Assembly (NCBI GenBank): GCA_025937955.1
Contig: JAICQI010000075.1
Span: forward strand, 1-12,875
Direction: 5' to 3'
Source of the DNA: Pyrinomonadaceae bacterium
GTDB lineage: Bacteria > Acidobacteriota > Blastocatellia > Pyrinomonadales > Pyrinomonadaceae
Length of the DNA: 12,875 nt
Below the pieces are notes generated by a model, which ran no database searches, was not told the DNA's origin, and saw only the letters and a program-made list of their open reading frames with translations. Positions 1 through 7,680 of the stretch are shown in pieces (position 1 is the stretch's first letter; each line of letters begins with the position of its first letter). The translations under genes were made by a program, and so were the position numbers.

Positions 1-106
1 AGTCTCACGATTGTTGCTAGTTAAGCGAACTAATAACACTTTCTGGATGACTTCGGCCTTGCGCCGTGGAGGTTCACGTTCGCAGCTATGTAGCCTCGAA
101 CGTGAG

Positions 107-203
107 ACTCCACGGGACAAGCCCGTGGCATCTCGACTTCGGGGTTTTGGATCGTCTGTTAGCTGCGATCGTGATACTCCACGGGGCAAGCCCGTGGCAT
201 CTC
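107..203. repeat. Two direct copies of a 28-bp hairpin repeat
   Basis: Copies at 107-134 and 176-203 are identical except for one base (117 a versus 186 g) and are spaced 69 bases apart. Each holds a perfect 7-bp stem, CCACGGG/CCCGTGG (110-116/122-128 and 179-185/191-197), with a 5-nt loop ending in CAAG. A further 9-bp inverted repeat flanks the first copy (74-82 and 97-105). The second copy ends one base before the stop codon of the glycosyltransferase on the minus strand, so it could stabilise the transcript end. No T-run follows, so a classical intrinsic terminator is not supported. The rest of 1-203 shows no gene. This looks like a REP-type interspersed repeat. Confidence 0.75.
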
Positions 204-1331
204 TCAGTGTACCAATTGCTCGACGATCTCTCTGGCCGCGTTGGGACGTCCCATGCGCAGCGCGTTCGCCTGCATCGACTTGAAGCGCTCCGGATCGCTT
301 AACAGTCGTTCGAGTTTATATGACAGCGCCGGCAGGTTGTTGCAACGGATCGCGGCGGCGCCCTCGAGAAGGTGATCCGAGTTGCGCTCTTCCTGACCGG
401 GTATCGGGTTGACGATCACGAACACCAATCCCTTCGCCAACGCTTCCGAGGTTGTTAGACCTCCAGGCTTACCGAGCACCAGATCCGATGCAGTCATCAG
501 CTCATCCATCTCGTTCGTATAACCAAAGGGTTTCAGAATGACTGTTGCATCGGGTTTGGTGCGCGCCGCAAGTTTCGTCAAACGCTGCTTCAACTCCTCG
601 TTGCGACCACAGATCGCAACAATCTGTGCGCGATGTTGCAACGGAAGTAACGAATTGACCAGCGCATCGACTGAGCCGACGCCGAATCCACCCGCCGAGA
701 GCAGTATCGTGGTCCGATCAGACGCCAGCCCATGCCTGGCGCGCATCTCCTGTTTGTCTTTCCTGATCGCAAAAACCGGATCGATCGGAATGCCACTGAC
801 CGTTATCTTCTCGGCGGGTATGCCCAACGCTTCGAGATAGACGCGTGCTTCCTCGAGCGCGACAAAGTAACGCTCGAAGTGATGGACCAACCACATCGCG
901 TGCACGTCGAAATCGGTAACGATGATTACCTGCCGGCTTGCAAGCCGCTCTTTCGCTTTCAGCCACGAAACGACCTCGGCAGGAAGAAAATGAGTGCAAA
1001 CGATCAGGTCGGGTTGATATTCGCGCAGCAGCTTAACAAACGGGCGCGTGTTGAGCTTGTCGAGGGCCAGACGCCTGCGTTCGTTCTTCCAGGGTTTGTC
1101 GAGTTTGTCGTAAACCCAGCCCGGTACCTCGGGCATTTTATTGACGAGGTCGATGTAGGCTTTCGAGTAGAGATGGCGAAAGAGTTTATTGGTGTAGTTG
1201 AGCACATCGACGTGCTGCACCTCCGTGCCCTTACCATCATCGAGCTGTTTGAAAGCCTTCTCGATGGCCTCAGCCGCACGCACGTGCCCCGCGCCAGCGG
1301 AGGCCGATAGGAGGAGAACCTTTTTCAACAT
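204..1331 (-). CDS. MGDG synthase / UgtP-type glycolipid glycosyltransferase
   Basis: This 375-residue GT28-type (GT-B fold) glycosyltransferase is expected to move a sugar from a UDP-sugar to diacylglycerol at the inner membrane face, making glycolipids. The N-terminus has the glycine-rich acceptor-side motif (SASAGAGH, 10-16 plus flanks) and an MGDG-synthase-like N-domain up to about residue 165. The C-domain has the nucleotide-sugar signature KPGGLTTSEALAKG (288-301) followed by NPIPGQEERNSDHLLE (308-323), both highly typical of this family. The length fits. The ATG at 1331 comes 15 bases after the stop of the ompH-like gene. The Shine-Dalgarno is weak, so translation is probably coupled. 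The exact sugar and processivity cannot be read from the sequence, so no symbol is given. Confidence 0.9.
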   Translation of the reverse strand: MLKKVLLLSASAGAGHVRAAEAIEKAFKQLDDGKGTEVQHVDVLNYTNKLFRHLYSKAYIDLVNKMPEVPGWVYDKLDKPWKNERRRLALDKLNTRPFVKLLREYQPDLIVCTHFLPAEVVSWLKAKERLASRQVIIVTDFDVHAMWLVHHFERYFVALEEARVYLEALGIPAEKITVSGIPIDPVFAIRKDKQEMRARHGLASDRTTILLSAGGFGVGSVDALVNSLLPLQHRAQIVAICGRNEELKQRLTKLAARTKPDATVILKPFGYTNEMDELMTASDLVLGKPGGLTTSEALAKGLVFVIVNPIPGQEERNSDHLLEGAAAIRCNNLPALSYKLERLLSDPERFKSMQANALRMGRPNAAREIVEQLVH

Positions 1332-1346
1332 CTGAGCTATGTTGCG

Positions 1347-1979
1347 TTACGGCCGCGTTGGTCGCGCGGGCGACGTCGTTGGTCGCGCAGCGGGCGACGT
1401 AGTTGGTCTTGCCGGCGCCGGTGCCGGTGCTACTGACGCAGGATGCGTCCGGTTGTAATCGGCAATGAACTCTTTGGTGATGTCCAGGCTGCTGGCGGCG
1501 TAGATAATCGGAACGCGATTCGCATCGATCAGCAACGTGACGCCTTTTGACTGCGCATACGCCGTGAGTGCGTTGCCGATGTCTTTCTGCAGCGGGTCGA
1601 GCATCGCTACAGACTCTCTCTGATAACTTGCCTGCGCATCTTCAGCCTTGCGCTTGATCTCTATCTCGAGACGATTTGCTTCGTCTGCTTGTTTTGCAGT
1701 CGTGGCTGCGTCCTGGATCCCGCGTTTCTTTTGCAGCTCGGACCTCATTGTACTCAGGCGCTCCCGCATGCCGCGGATTTCAGCCTGCAAAGGCGTGAAC
1801 TTCGTTTCAAGTTGCTGCATTGCCGCCATCACACGGGCGATACCGTTTTTCTCGTCGCTGAATGCGGATGAGTCGATAATGGCGATATTCGCTGGAGCCG
1901 CCGGTCGGGTCTGTGTCTGTGCCAGGATCGTAATCGCTGCAAAGCCAACTGCGGCTACAGCTATGCAAAATGCTTTCAT
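1347..1979 (-). CDS. OmpH/Skp-family periplasmic chaperone-like protein
   Basis: The 210-residue protein has a signal peptide (residues 1 to about 20, ending ILA before QTQ). A short beta segment follows (NIAIIDSSAF, 31-40). A long charged helical hairpin, probably coiled coil, spans about 48-128, and a C-terminal beta segment (GVTLLIDANRVPIIYAA, 146-162) closes the typical OmpH/Skp fold. In this family the helices form tentacles that hold unfolded outer-membrane proteins in the periplasm. The tail (183-210) is a low-complexity Ala-Pro stretch with two RPTTSPA units, absent from classical Skp. A clear AAGGAG ribosome site (1989-1994) lies 9 bases before the ATG. It is the first gene of a unit with the glycosyltransferase, an unusual partner: Skp normally sits next to bamA or lpxD. 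Confidence 0.82.
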   Translation of the reverse strand: MKAFCIAVAAVGFAAITILAQTQTRPAAPANIAIIDSSAFSDEKNGIARVMAAMQQLETKFTPLQAEIRGMRERLSTMRSELQKKRGIQDAATTAKQADEANRLEIEIKRKAEDAQASYQRESVAMLDPLQKDIGNALTAYAQSKGVTLLIDANRVPIIYAASSLDITKEFIADYNRTHPASVAPAPAPARPTTSPAARPTTSPARPTRP

Positions 1980-2425
1980 TGCTTTCTGCTCCTTAATAGT
2001 TTGCGGACCTGTCGGGGAACAGTTTTAAACCTGATGTTGTAGAGTGAATTTACCACCCTTCTCGATGTGCAGCATCTTATTAAAGCAGTTTCACGCAAAG
2101 GCGCAAAGAAGCGCAGCAGCGGGGGCAAGCCCCTCTTCCTGACTTGTTACAAGTCCACTTCCTCATTTGTATAAGTTAGGTTTTTAAGTTGGGAAAATTA
2201 TATCTTTGGGAATTTATAAATGTGAGGGGAGAACAAGTCAGGCAGAGGGGCTTGCCCCCGCTGGCGCCCGCAGATGGCCCAATTTTCTTGGCCTTTTTGA
2301 TTAAACTATGGTAGCGTGCCACTACTTCACGCCTTGTCGCCCCAAGCTCTACTAGCGACAAAAGTACTTCACCCGAGACGGCCCTCGCCTGTCTTATGGG
2401 ACTTCTGAATTGGGAGGAAACCTGG
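1980..2425. other. Gene-free gap between divergent genes
   Basis: This gap of 446 bases separates the ompH-like gene (leftward) from the secreted FN3 protein (rightward), so it must hold both promoters. It contains a purine-rich motif (2089-2117, CACGCAAAGGCGCAAAG) of a type repeated in many environmental genomes. That is followed by the 31-nt inverted pair at 2118-2262. A minus-strand reading frame of 89 codons crosses the region, but it runs through the repeat arms and has no ribosome site, so I do not call it. No convincing -10/-35 pair could be fixed by eye. Confidence 0.6.
2118..2262. repeat. 31-nt inverted repeat pair (REPIN-like)
   Basis: The arm at 2118-2148 is the reverse complement of 2232-2262 with one mismatch over 31 positions. 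The 83-base centre is AT-rich. Each arm starts with a GC palindrome (GGGG-GCAAG-CCCC), so each arm can fold alone or the two can pair into one long hairpin. Two REP palindromes in inverted order is the structure of REPIN-type elements. No transposase is nearby. The GCAAG loop recurs in the 107-203 repeats and in the 10461-10697 nest. Confidence 0.75.
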
Positions 2426-4459
2426 ATGCGAATCAGAGTCATCATTCTGGTAATAGCCGTTCTGCTCTTCGGCGCCGTGTTAACCGTTCCTCAGATTATC
2501 GAGGCCAAACGCTCCAACACGTCCGCTGCCGCGACAACGGCCCCTGTGCAAGGACGAAAACAGGAAGTTACGGTCGGTGAGTCTATCCGTAACGACACGT
2601 CGCCACCCTTGCGGGAAATGCCGCAGAAGCCGGTTTTCAAACCCAAGAGAGAAGCAAACCAGAACCCGAAGGTTCCACACTTCCACAAAGACACTCCCGA
2701 TCGCGTAGTCCAAAAGACGATCGCGGCTGACGAATTCACCGCTGCCAACATGCCGACGGCCGACATGAACTTCAACGGCATGGCATTCCCCGGCGTCTCG
2801 TGCAACTGCGCTCCGCCCGATACTAACGGCGAGGTCGGAGCGACGCAGTACGTTCAGAGCGTCAATGAAGGTTTCCAGGTTTTTGACAAGACCACCGGCG
2901 CCTCTTTGCTTGGACCATCGGGCATCGAAACTGTGTGGGGCGGCTTCGGCGGCGTTTGCGAGTTCAATGGCCGCGGCGATCCGGTGGTGCTGTACGATCA
3001 GTTGGCGGATCGCTGGATCATCTCGCAGTTCGCCGGCGTTTCAATTCCCACGGATGAGTGTGTGGCAGTTTCCACTACTGGCGACGCGACTGGTTCCTAT
3101 CATCGTTACGACTTTCACCTCGGTTCAAACTTCTTCGATTATCCGCACCTGAGTGTTTGGCCCGATGGTTATTACATGAGCATGAACGTATTCAACTCGA
3201 CGGGCACGTCGTTTCTTGGACCGCAACCTTTTGCTTTTGACCGCGCCAAAATGCTGGCGGGCTTGCCGGCGTCGTTCATCACGACCGGAATCACCGGTGG
3301 ACCATTGGAAGAGACTTATTTACCGGCCGATCTCGATGGCTCGACACTGCCGCCCGCCGGAGCACCGGCAACATTTATTCAATGGCCAGGTGGCGGCAGT
3401 TACAGGATCTTTCACTTCCACGCCGATTTCGTGACGCCCGCGAATTCGAGTTTCACGCTCTTCGCCAGCCCTGCGGCCGCAGGCTTCACGCAACTCTGTC
3501 CGCTAACGCGATCGTGTGTACCGCAAGCAGCTACTACTTCACGTCTTGACGGCATGGCCGACCGGTTGATGTTTAGAGTCGCGTATCGAAACTTTGGCAC
3601 TCACGAGTCTGTGGTTGGAAATTACACCGTGAGCTCAGGAAGTGTTGCCGGCATTCGCTGGTTCGAGCTGCGGAACGTAAGTAATGGACCGGTGACTGTG
3701 GCGCAGGAGAGCACGTACCAGCCTGACTCGACCTGGCGCTGGATGGGCAGTGCCGCGATGGACCGCGATGGAAACATCGCCATTGGTTACAGCGCTTCGA
3801 GTGCAACGATCTTCCCGCAATTACGATATGCGGGACGGCTGGCTACTGATCCGTTGAACACGTTGGGCCAGGGTGAAGCGATTCTTTTCTCGGGTACGGG
3901 AAGCCAAACCGGTACGGGCAGTCGTTGGGGTGACTACGCTTCACTGACTGTCGATCCAATTGACGATTGCACGTTCTGGTTTACGAGCGAGTATTACGCG
4001 ACGACGACGAGTTTCAATTGGCGCACGCGGATTGGATCGTTCAGGTTCCCGACCTGTGGTGGCGCTCCAACTCCGACGCCCACGCCAACACCTACGCCGA
4101 CTCCAACTCCAACTCCAACTCCAACTCCGACGCCTACGCCGACACCGACACCAACCCCGACGCCTGTGCCGGTGCCCAACGCGCCCACGAATTTGGTTGC
4201 GAATGCCGCATCAACTACGCAAGTCAACTTGTCGTGGACGGACAACTCCGGTAACGAACAGGGTTTCCGTATCCAGCGTTGCACCGGCCAAAACTGCACG
4301 AACTTTGCGCAGATAGCGCAGGTCGGAGCGAACGTTACGAGTTTCGCTAATACCGGACTCACACCCAACACTCGATATCGCTATCGCGTGCAGGCGTTCA
4401 ACGCCTCCGGCAACTCAGCGTTTTCAAACATCGTGCAGGTCAAGACACCAAACCGGTAA
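2426..4459 (+). CDS. Secreted multidomain protein: beta-rich domain, Pro-Thr linker, fibronectin III
   Basis: The start is taken at ATG 2426, not the in-frame ATG at 2396, because a strong GGGAGG site (2412-2417) sits 8 bases before it and a signal peptide begins exactly there (MRIRVIILVIAVLLFGAV). The resulting protein has 677 residues. After a charged, Pro-rich segment comes a large beta-rich region (about 95-545) with paired cysteines and phrases such as DPVVLYDQLADRW and SRWGDYASLTVDP. This resembles uncharacterised, possibly beta-propeller, exported proteins of Acidobacteriota and related bacteria. Sixteen Pro-Thr dipeptides (548-579) and PVPVP form a linker to a C-terminal fibronectin III domain (about 585-677). 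The protein is probably extracellular or surface-bound. The role is unknown, and no catalytic motif was recognised. Confidence 0.85.
   Translation: MRIRVIILVIAVLLFGAVLTVPQIIEAKRSNTSAAATTAPVQGRKQEVTVGESIRNDTSPPLREMPQKPVFKPKREANQNPKVPHFHKDTPDRVVQKTIAADEFTAANMPTADMNFNGMAFPGVSCNCAPPDTNGEVGATQYVQSVNEGFQVFDKTTGASLLGPSGIETVWGGFGGVCEFNGRGDPVVLYDQLADRWIISQFAGVSIPTDECVAVSTTGDATGSYHRYDFHLGSNFFDYPHLSVWPDGYYMSMNVFNSTGTSFLGPQPFAFDRAKMLAGLPASFITTGITGGPLEETYLPADLDGSTLPPAGAPATFIQWPGGGSYRIFHFHADFVTPANSSFTLFASPAAAGFTQLCPLTRSCVPQAATTSRLDGMADRLMFRVAYRNFGTHESVVGNYTVSSGSVAGIRWFELRNVSNGPVTVAQESTYQPDSTWRWMGSAAMDRDGNIAIGYSASSATIFPQLRYAGRLATDPLNTLGQGEAILFSGTGSQTGTGSRWGDYASLTVDPIDDCTFWFTSEYYATTTSFNWRTRIGSFRFPTCGGAPTPTPTPTPTPTPTPTPTPTPTPTPTPTPTPTPVPVPNAPTNLVANAASTTQVNLSWTDNSGNEQGFRIQRCTGQNCTNFAQIAQVGANVTSFANTGLTPNTRYRYRVQAFNASGNSAFSNIVQVKTPNR
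4067..4162 (+). repeat. Hexanucleotide repeat coding for (Pro-Thr)16
   Basis: Sixteen in-frame CCN-ACN units run without a break. The core (about 4097-4126) is nearly pure CCAACT repeats, while the flanks have diverged at third positions. Slippage would change the linker by whole dipeptides without a frameshift, so linker length may vary between strains. Confidence 0.9.
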
Positions 4460-4466
4460 GTTTTAG

Positions 4467-4502
4467 CCACGGATTACACGGATCAATCCGTGTAATCCGT
4501 GG
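4467..4502. terminator. Perfect 17-bp hairpin between convergent genes
   Basis: The arms 4467-4483 and 4486-4502 are perfectly complementary (17 bp) with a 2-nt loop. They lie between the stop of the rightward FN3 protein (4459) and the stop of the leftward lipoprotein gene (4506). Rightward it is followed by a T/A-rich tract (TTATTAATT). It is probably a two-way terminator. The arm sequence CCACGGATTACACGGAT belongs to a class of intergenic repeats seen in many environmental genomes. Confidence 0.7.
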
Positions 4503-4505
4503 TTA

Positions 4506-5249
4506 TTAATTGATCGTGAACGTGATGTCGTCGCTGGTTTCGGAGAGCTTCTCGTCGGCTTTATTGAATGCTTCAACCTTGAAGCGATAGCTTCCCTTCT
4601 CCAGTGGCTTGTTGACTTTGAAAGACGCATCGTCAACACGTTGATTCGTGTAGGGTGGTGTGATCTGGTGATTATCCGGATAGAGGGTGAACTTGTAATA
4701 CCTTGCGTCCGGGTACGGCTCCCACCTGAGCTCCAGATCTTGTCCGCTCACTGTCGAACCTGCCTTCGGATTCACCACTTGCAGATCACCCTTGAACAAG
4801 TGCGTCGGCCTCACAAACAGCGTCTTGTCGGCAACGACGTTGTACTTCGCCGAACTAATTCCAGCTATGCCCGTCGTCGCAAACACGTATGAATCCGTCT
4901 CAAACACGCGCACCGTCAACCCTTCATACTCTTTCGGCGGCACGTTCGTGATCACAAAATCGCCTTCCTTGTCAGTCTTCGCGGTGTAGATCTTCCCACC
5001 ACAACCACTGAGAAAACGGCTGAACGTCTCGCACAACTTCACTTCGATATTCTCGACAGGTGCGCCGTTATACAAAACTTTCCCCTGCACGTTTCCGGTT
5101 CCTGGCGCAGGCTTCACCTTTTCGACGCCTTCGACCGGAGCTGATTCCGCGGTCCGCGACGACGCGCTATCCTTCTTAGTGCAACCATTGAAAGCCAACA
5201 CCGCTGTCAGGCAGACTAGAGCAACCACGAACCTATTGAGCATCGCCAA
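4506..5249 (-). CDS. Lipoprotein with carboxypeptidase-regulatory-like and Ig/FN3-like domains
   Basis: This is a 247-residue exported protein. Its hydrophobic leader ends in FNGC with Cys23, consistent with lipidation although the lipobox is not ideal. Residues 24-50 are a charged linker. Residues 52-125 look like a carboxypeptidase-regulatory-like beta domain (GNVQGKVLYNGAPVENIEVK, then DKEGDFVITNVPP). Residues 155-247 look like a second Ig/FN3-type domain (LELRWEPYPDARYYKFTLYP, then GSYRFKVEAFN). The start is TTG at 5249, 6 bases after an AAAGG site; the ATG at 5243 is an alternative that gives the same leader. It is probably a binding or structural cell-envelope protein. The first codon lies 42 bases from the divergent small exported protein. 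Confidence 0.75.
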   Translation of the reverse strand: MAMLNRFVVALVCLTAVLAFNGCTKKDSASSRTAESAPVEGVEKVKPAPGTGNVQGKVLYNGAPVENIEVKLCETFSRFLSGCGGKIYTAKTDKEGDFVITNVPPKEYEGLTVRVFETDSYVFATTGIAGISSAKYNVVADKTLFVRPTHLFKGDLQVVNPKAGSTVSGQDLELRWEPYPDARYYKFTLYPDNHQITPPYTNQRVDDASFKVNKPLEKGSYRFKVEAFNKADEKLSETSDDITFTIN

Positions 5250-5291
5250 AAAGCACCTTTCGTTTTAGTATTAGCGGCGGATTGTACCACT

Positions 5292-5678
5292 ATGAAAACC
5301 TTAACAGCCCTATCTCTCGTTGTTTTACTCTCCGGCGCCGAATCGTTTGATAGCTTCTGGCAGACATTTAAAACTGCCGTCAGTAAACGTGACGTTGAAA
5401 CAATCGCACGGCTTTCGAAGTTTCCGATCGGAATGTCGTACGGCATACCTGGCATCAGAAACAAAGTCCAGCTCACCAAGCGATACCGCCAGTTATTCAA
5501 CGAACAGAGTGATGCAGCGGCTTGCTTCAACAAGGCAAAGCCGGAGATGGATACGGCCAATCCGAAACATTTTACTGTTGCCTGTCCGGATGCGGCTGGA
5601 AATGAAGTGGTGATTTATCACTTCGAACAGACGCGAACGGGCTGGAAGTTAACCAGCCTCGATAACATCAACGAGTAG
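5292..5678 (+). CDS. Small exported protein of unknown function
   Basis: The 128-residue product has a short signal peptide (MKTLTALSLVVLLSGA). A mature part follows that starts with helices (FDSFWQTFKTAVSKRDVETIARL) and ends with beta strands (FTVACPDAAGNEVVIYHFE, WKLTSL). This order fits a small alpha+beta fold of the NTF2/DUF4440 sort, but it is a guess from pattern and no active site was recognised. Two cysteines (in CFNKAKP and VACPD) may pair. The ribosome site is weak (GGCGG at 5276-5280). The last 11 bases overlap the end of the convergent MFS gene, so the two transcripts are antisense at their 3' ends. Confidence 0.6.
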   Translation: MKTLTALSLVVLLSGAESFDSFWQTFKTAVSKRDVETIARLSKFPIGMSYGIPGIRNKVQLTKRYRQLFNEQSDAAACFNKAKPEMDTANPKHFTVACPDAAGNEVVIYHFEQTRTGWKLTSLDNINE

Positions 5679-7083
5679 CGTCCGCGGCTTGCGCCGATGC
5701 AGCAGGCTTCTGTACGATCTCGGCGAGCTGCGGGCTGAGCAGGATCGTCGCAACAATAAACGCCGACGCGAAGAAGTAAGGCGACGACACGCCCAAAGTA
5801 TCAAACGACCAGCCGAAGAAAAGCGGCGCGATCACCCGCGCAACCCCACCGTAAGTCTGTTGCATTCCCATGTAGAGGCCACGTTCCCGAGGACTGATGA
5901 CGCGCGACAGCATCGCCGTCACACAAGGAAACGTGAATGCTGTTCCCAGTGGAATCAGGGCGACAGCTATAGCCAGCATCCAAAGGTTTCGCGACAGCGG
6001 CATGCCCAGGACGCCAGCGGCGAGTAGTAACAGTCCTAAACGCGATAACTTCACTTCGCCGAGCCAATCGACCATGCGACCGAGCAGCAGCACGCGTGTA
6101 AAGACGGAGATCGAGCCGATGTACATGAAGAAGTAACCGATCGTTTGCTCGGTTACGTTAAAGCGAGCATTGAGGAAGAGAGCGAGTACAGCGAAGCTGC
6201 CTTGAAACGCACCGATCGAGATGGCGTAGATCCAGATCAGTCGTGATGAGGTTTCGCTGGAATGAGAGATTACTCGCCAGATCGCCTCACGTGACGTTCG
6301 TCTGACCTCACCTTCGACTGGTGCATGTTCCGCCAGGTCGCGCGACTCGGTGATATACCGCGCTGCAAAGGCGATGTTTATCACGCAAAGCACAGCCGCC
6401 ACGATACCGGGTGCGGCGTGGCCCATTTGCAGCGTTTCCGGACCCGGCATCAGATCGCGCTTACCCAGGGTGACGGCAAACGAACCGAGCACTGGACCAA
6501 GCGCGACGCCCAGGTTCGTCGTTGCTGAAAGCCAGCCTAAAGCACGCGCGCGGTCCTGCGGCGGTGTCGAATCCGCGACGTACGCCTGGATCACGCCAAC
6601 TGTTCCACCGCCCGCGCCCTGCACGATTCGCGACAGAAACAACAGCAGCAGCGAGTCGGCAAAACCAAAAATCAGATACGCAATACCGGAAGCGGTCAGC
6701 GCGATCAGCAGCGTTGGCCTACGTCCGACGCGATCGGAAAAACGTCCCCACCACGGCGCGCTGAGCAACTGTGCGACAGTAAAGGCAGCGATAATGAAGC
6801 CCGTGATAATGCCTATGCCGATGTGAATTCCCAGGAAATTGATTCCCTCACCGCCGAGTGCTTTCACATAAAACGGCAACAGCGGAATGATCATTAGCAG
6901 CCCGACCATGTCCATAAACGCTGTTAACATCAGCGTAAGCAACTTCGCGGGGATCTTCCGCACCTCGCGGTACAGCACGTAAAGCAAACCGATCGCAATA
7001 GCGACTAGGAGGATGCGGATGACTGGAGACTGGAACACCTGGGCGAAGTGCTGTTGCAGGAGCATCGGTGAGTCATAATACAC
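5668..7083 (-). CDS. MFS transporter, DHA1/TetA-like
   Basis: This major facilitator protein of 471 residues probably exports small molecules or drugs in exchange for protons. The MFS motif A is clear between TM2 and TM3 (GRFSDRVGRRP, 113-123). A motif-C-like segment lies in TM5 (GVALGPVLGS). Counting hydrophobic stretches gives the usual 12 helices plus one extra N-terminal helix (about 21-38) before TM1, separated by a basic loop. The start is GTG at 7083; an ATG at 7065 is possible and would keep all helices. Neither has a good ribosome site. The substrate is unknown. It is divergent from the DinB-fold gene with only 40 bases between. Confidence 0.85.
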   Translation of the reverse strand: MYYDSPMLLQQHFAQVFQSPVIRILLVAIAIGLLYVLYREVRKIPAKLLTLMLTAFMDMVGLLMIIPLLPFYVKALGGEGINFLGIHIGIGIITGFIIAAFTVAQLLSAPWWGRFSDRVGRRPTLLIALTASGIAYLIFGFADSLLLLFLSRIVQGAGGGTVGVIQAYVADSTPPQDRARALGWLSATTNLGVALGPVLGSFAVTLGKRDLMPGPETLQMGHAAPGIVAAVLCVINIAFAARYITESRDLAEHAPVEGEVRRTSREAIWRVISHSSETSSRLIWIYAISIGAFQGSFAVLALFLNARFNVTEQTIGYFFMYIGSISVFTRVLLLGRMVDWLGEVKLSRLGLLLLAAGVLGMPLSRNLWMLAIAVALIPLGTAFTFPCVTAMLSRVISPRERGLYMGMQQTYGGVARVIAPLFFGWSFDTLGVSSPYFFASAFIVATILLSPQLAEIVQKPAASAQAADATR

Positions 7084-7123
7084 TAACTGTCGAATACTTC
7101 TTTTGGAGGGGGATAGTTAAGCG

Positions 7124-7630
7124 ATGAAACTCACGCAGTTTTTTCGGGAAGAGTTGGATCGTGAAGTCGAACGTTCACGTAAGGCACTCGAGCAAGTACC
7201 GGATGGTAAGTATCAATGGAAACCGCACGACAAATCGATGATCTTCGGTTACCTCGCCGATATGGTGGCAACGATCCCGACGTGGATCACAATGGAGATC
7301 AATCGTGACGAGTTGGATATCGCTCCGGCGGAAGGCCAGGGCACAAAGAAGGCGCCGAAAGAGACCAGCGCGGACCTGGTGAAGGCGCTGGACGAAGCAG
7401 CAGCAGAAGCTCGCAGCGCGCTCGAGAAAACAACTGACGAGCACCTCGCGACAAATTGGAAGCTATTGGCACGCGGAAACGTGGTGTGGGAAGGAACGCG
7501 CATCGAGATGATCCAGGACACGATCAATCACTGGGCGCATCACCGCGGCCAGATGACCGTCTACCTGCGTTTGATGGGTGCCAAGGTCCCCGCTCTTTAC
7601 GGACCGTCAGCAGATGAGCAGGGTTTTTAA
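7124..7630 (+). CDS. DinB-fold protein (YfiT/DinB superfamily)
   Basis: The 168-residue four-helix-bundle protein of the DinB superfamily has the family features LERVP-like (ALEQVPDGKYQWKPHDKS, 21-38), VATIPTW (48-54) and the C-terminal signature NHWAHHRGQMTVYLRLMG (135-152), then PALYGPSAD. Members bind a metal through three histidines; some are thiol-dependent S-transferases, most are uncharacterised. Here H136 and H140 give the HxxxH pair. The usual first histidine, just before VATIP, is replaced (LADMVATIP, Met47), so metal binding may be lost or altered. A GGAGGGGGA tract (7105-7113) is the ribosome site. The stop codon lies at the edge of the 7629-7680 repeat. Confidence 0.85.
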   Translation: MKLTQFFREELDREVERSRKALEQVPDGKYQWKPHDKSMIFGYLADMVATIPTWITMEINRDELDIAPAEGQGTKKAPKETSADLVKALDEAAAEARSALEKTTDEHLATNWKLLARGNVVWEGTRIEMIQDTINHWAHHRGQMTVYLRLMGAKVPALYGPSADEQGF

Positions 7631-7680
7631 CCGCAGATGACGCGGATTAAATCCGGATTTAATCTGTGTCATCCGCGGTT
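7629..7680. terminator. 26-bp loopless inverted repeat between convergent genes
   Basis: The arms 7629-7654 and 7655-7680 are complementary over 26 positions with one A-C mismatch and two G-T pairs, and with no loop, so it can form a long hairpin or cruciform. It starts inside the stop codon of the DinB-fold gene and contains the last codons and the stop of the leftward methyltransferase. It probably ends both transcripts. Its layout matches the hairpins at 4467-4502 and 9554-9612. Confidence 0.7.

Noticed and set aside
732..1310. A 192-codon plus-strand open frame opposite the glycosyltransferase gene
   Set aside because: It has no ribosome site or recognisable domain, and it mirrors a strongly supported minus-strand gene.
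2396..2425. Upstream ATG for the secreted FN3 protein
   Set aside because: The ribosome site and signal peptide both point to ATG 2426.
2176..2445. An 89-codon minus-strand frame with a helical-looking middle (REVVARYHSLIKKAKK)
   Set aside because: It runs through a repeat arm and overlaps the start of the secreted protein gene, and no ribosome site is visible. It could be a remnant, but support is too thin.
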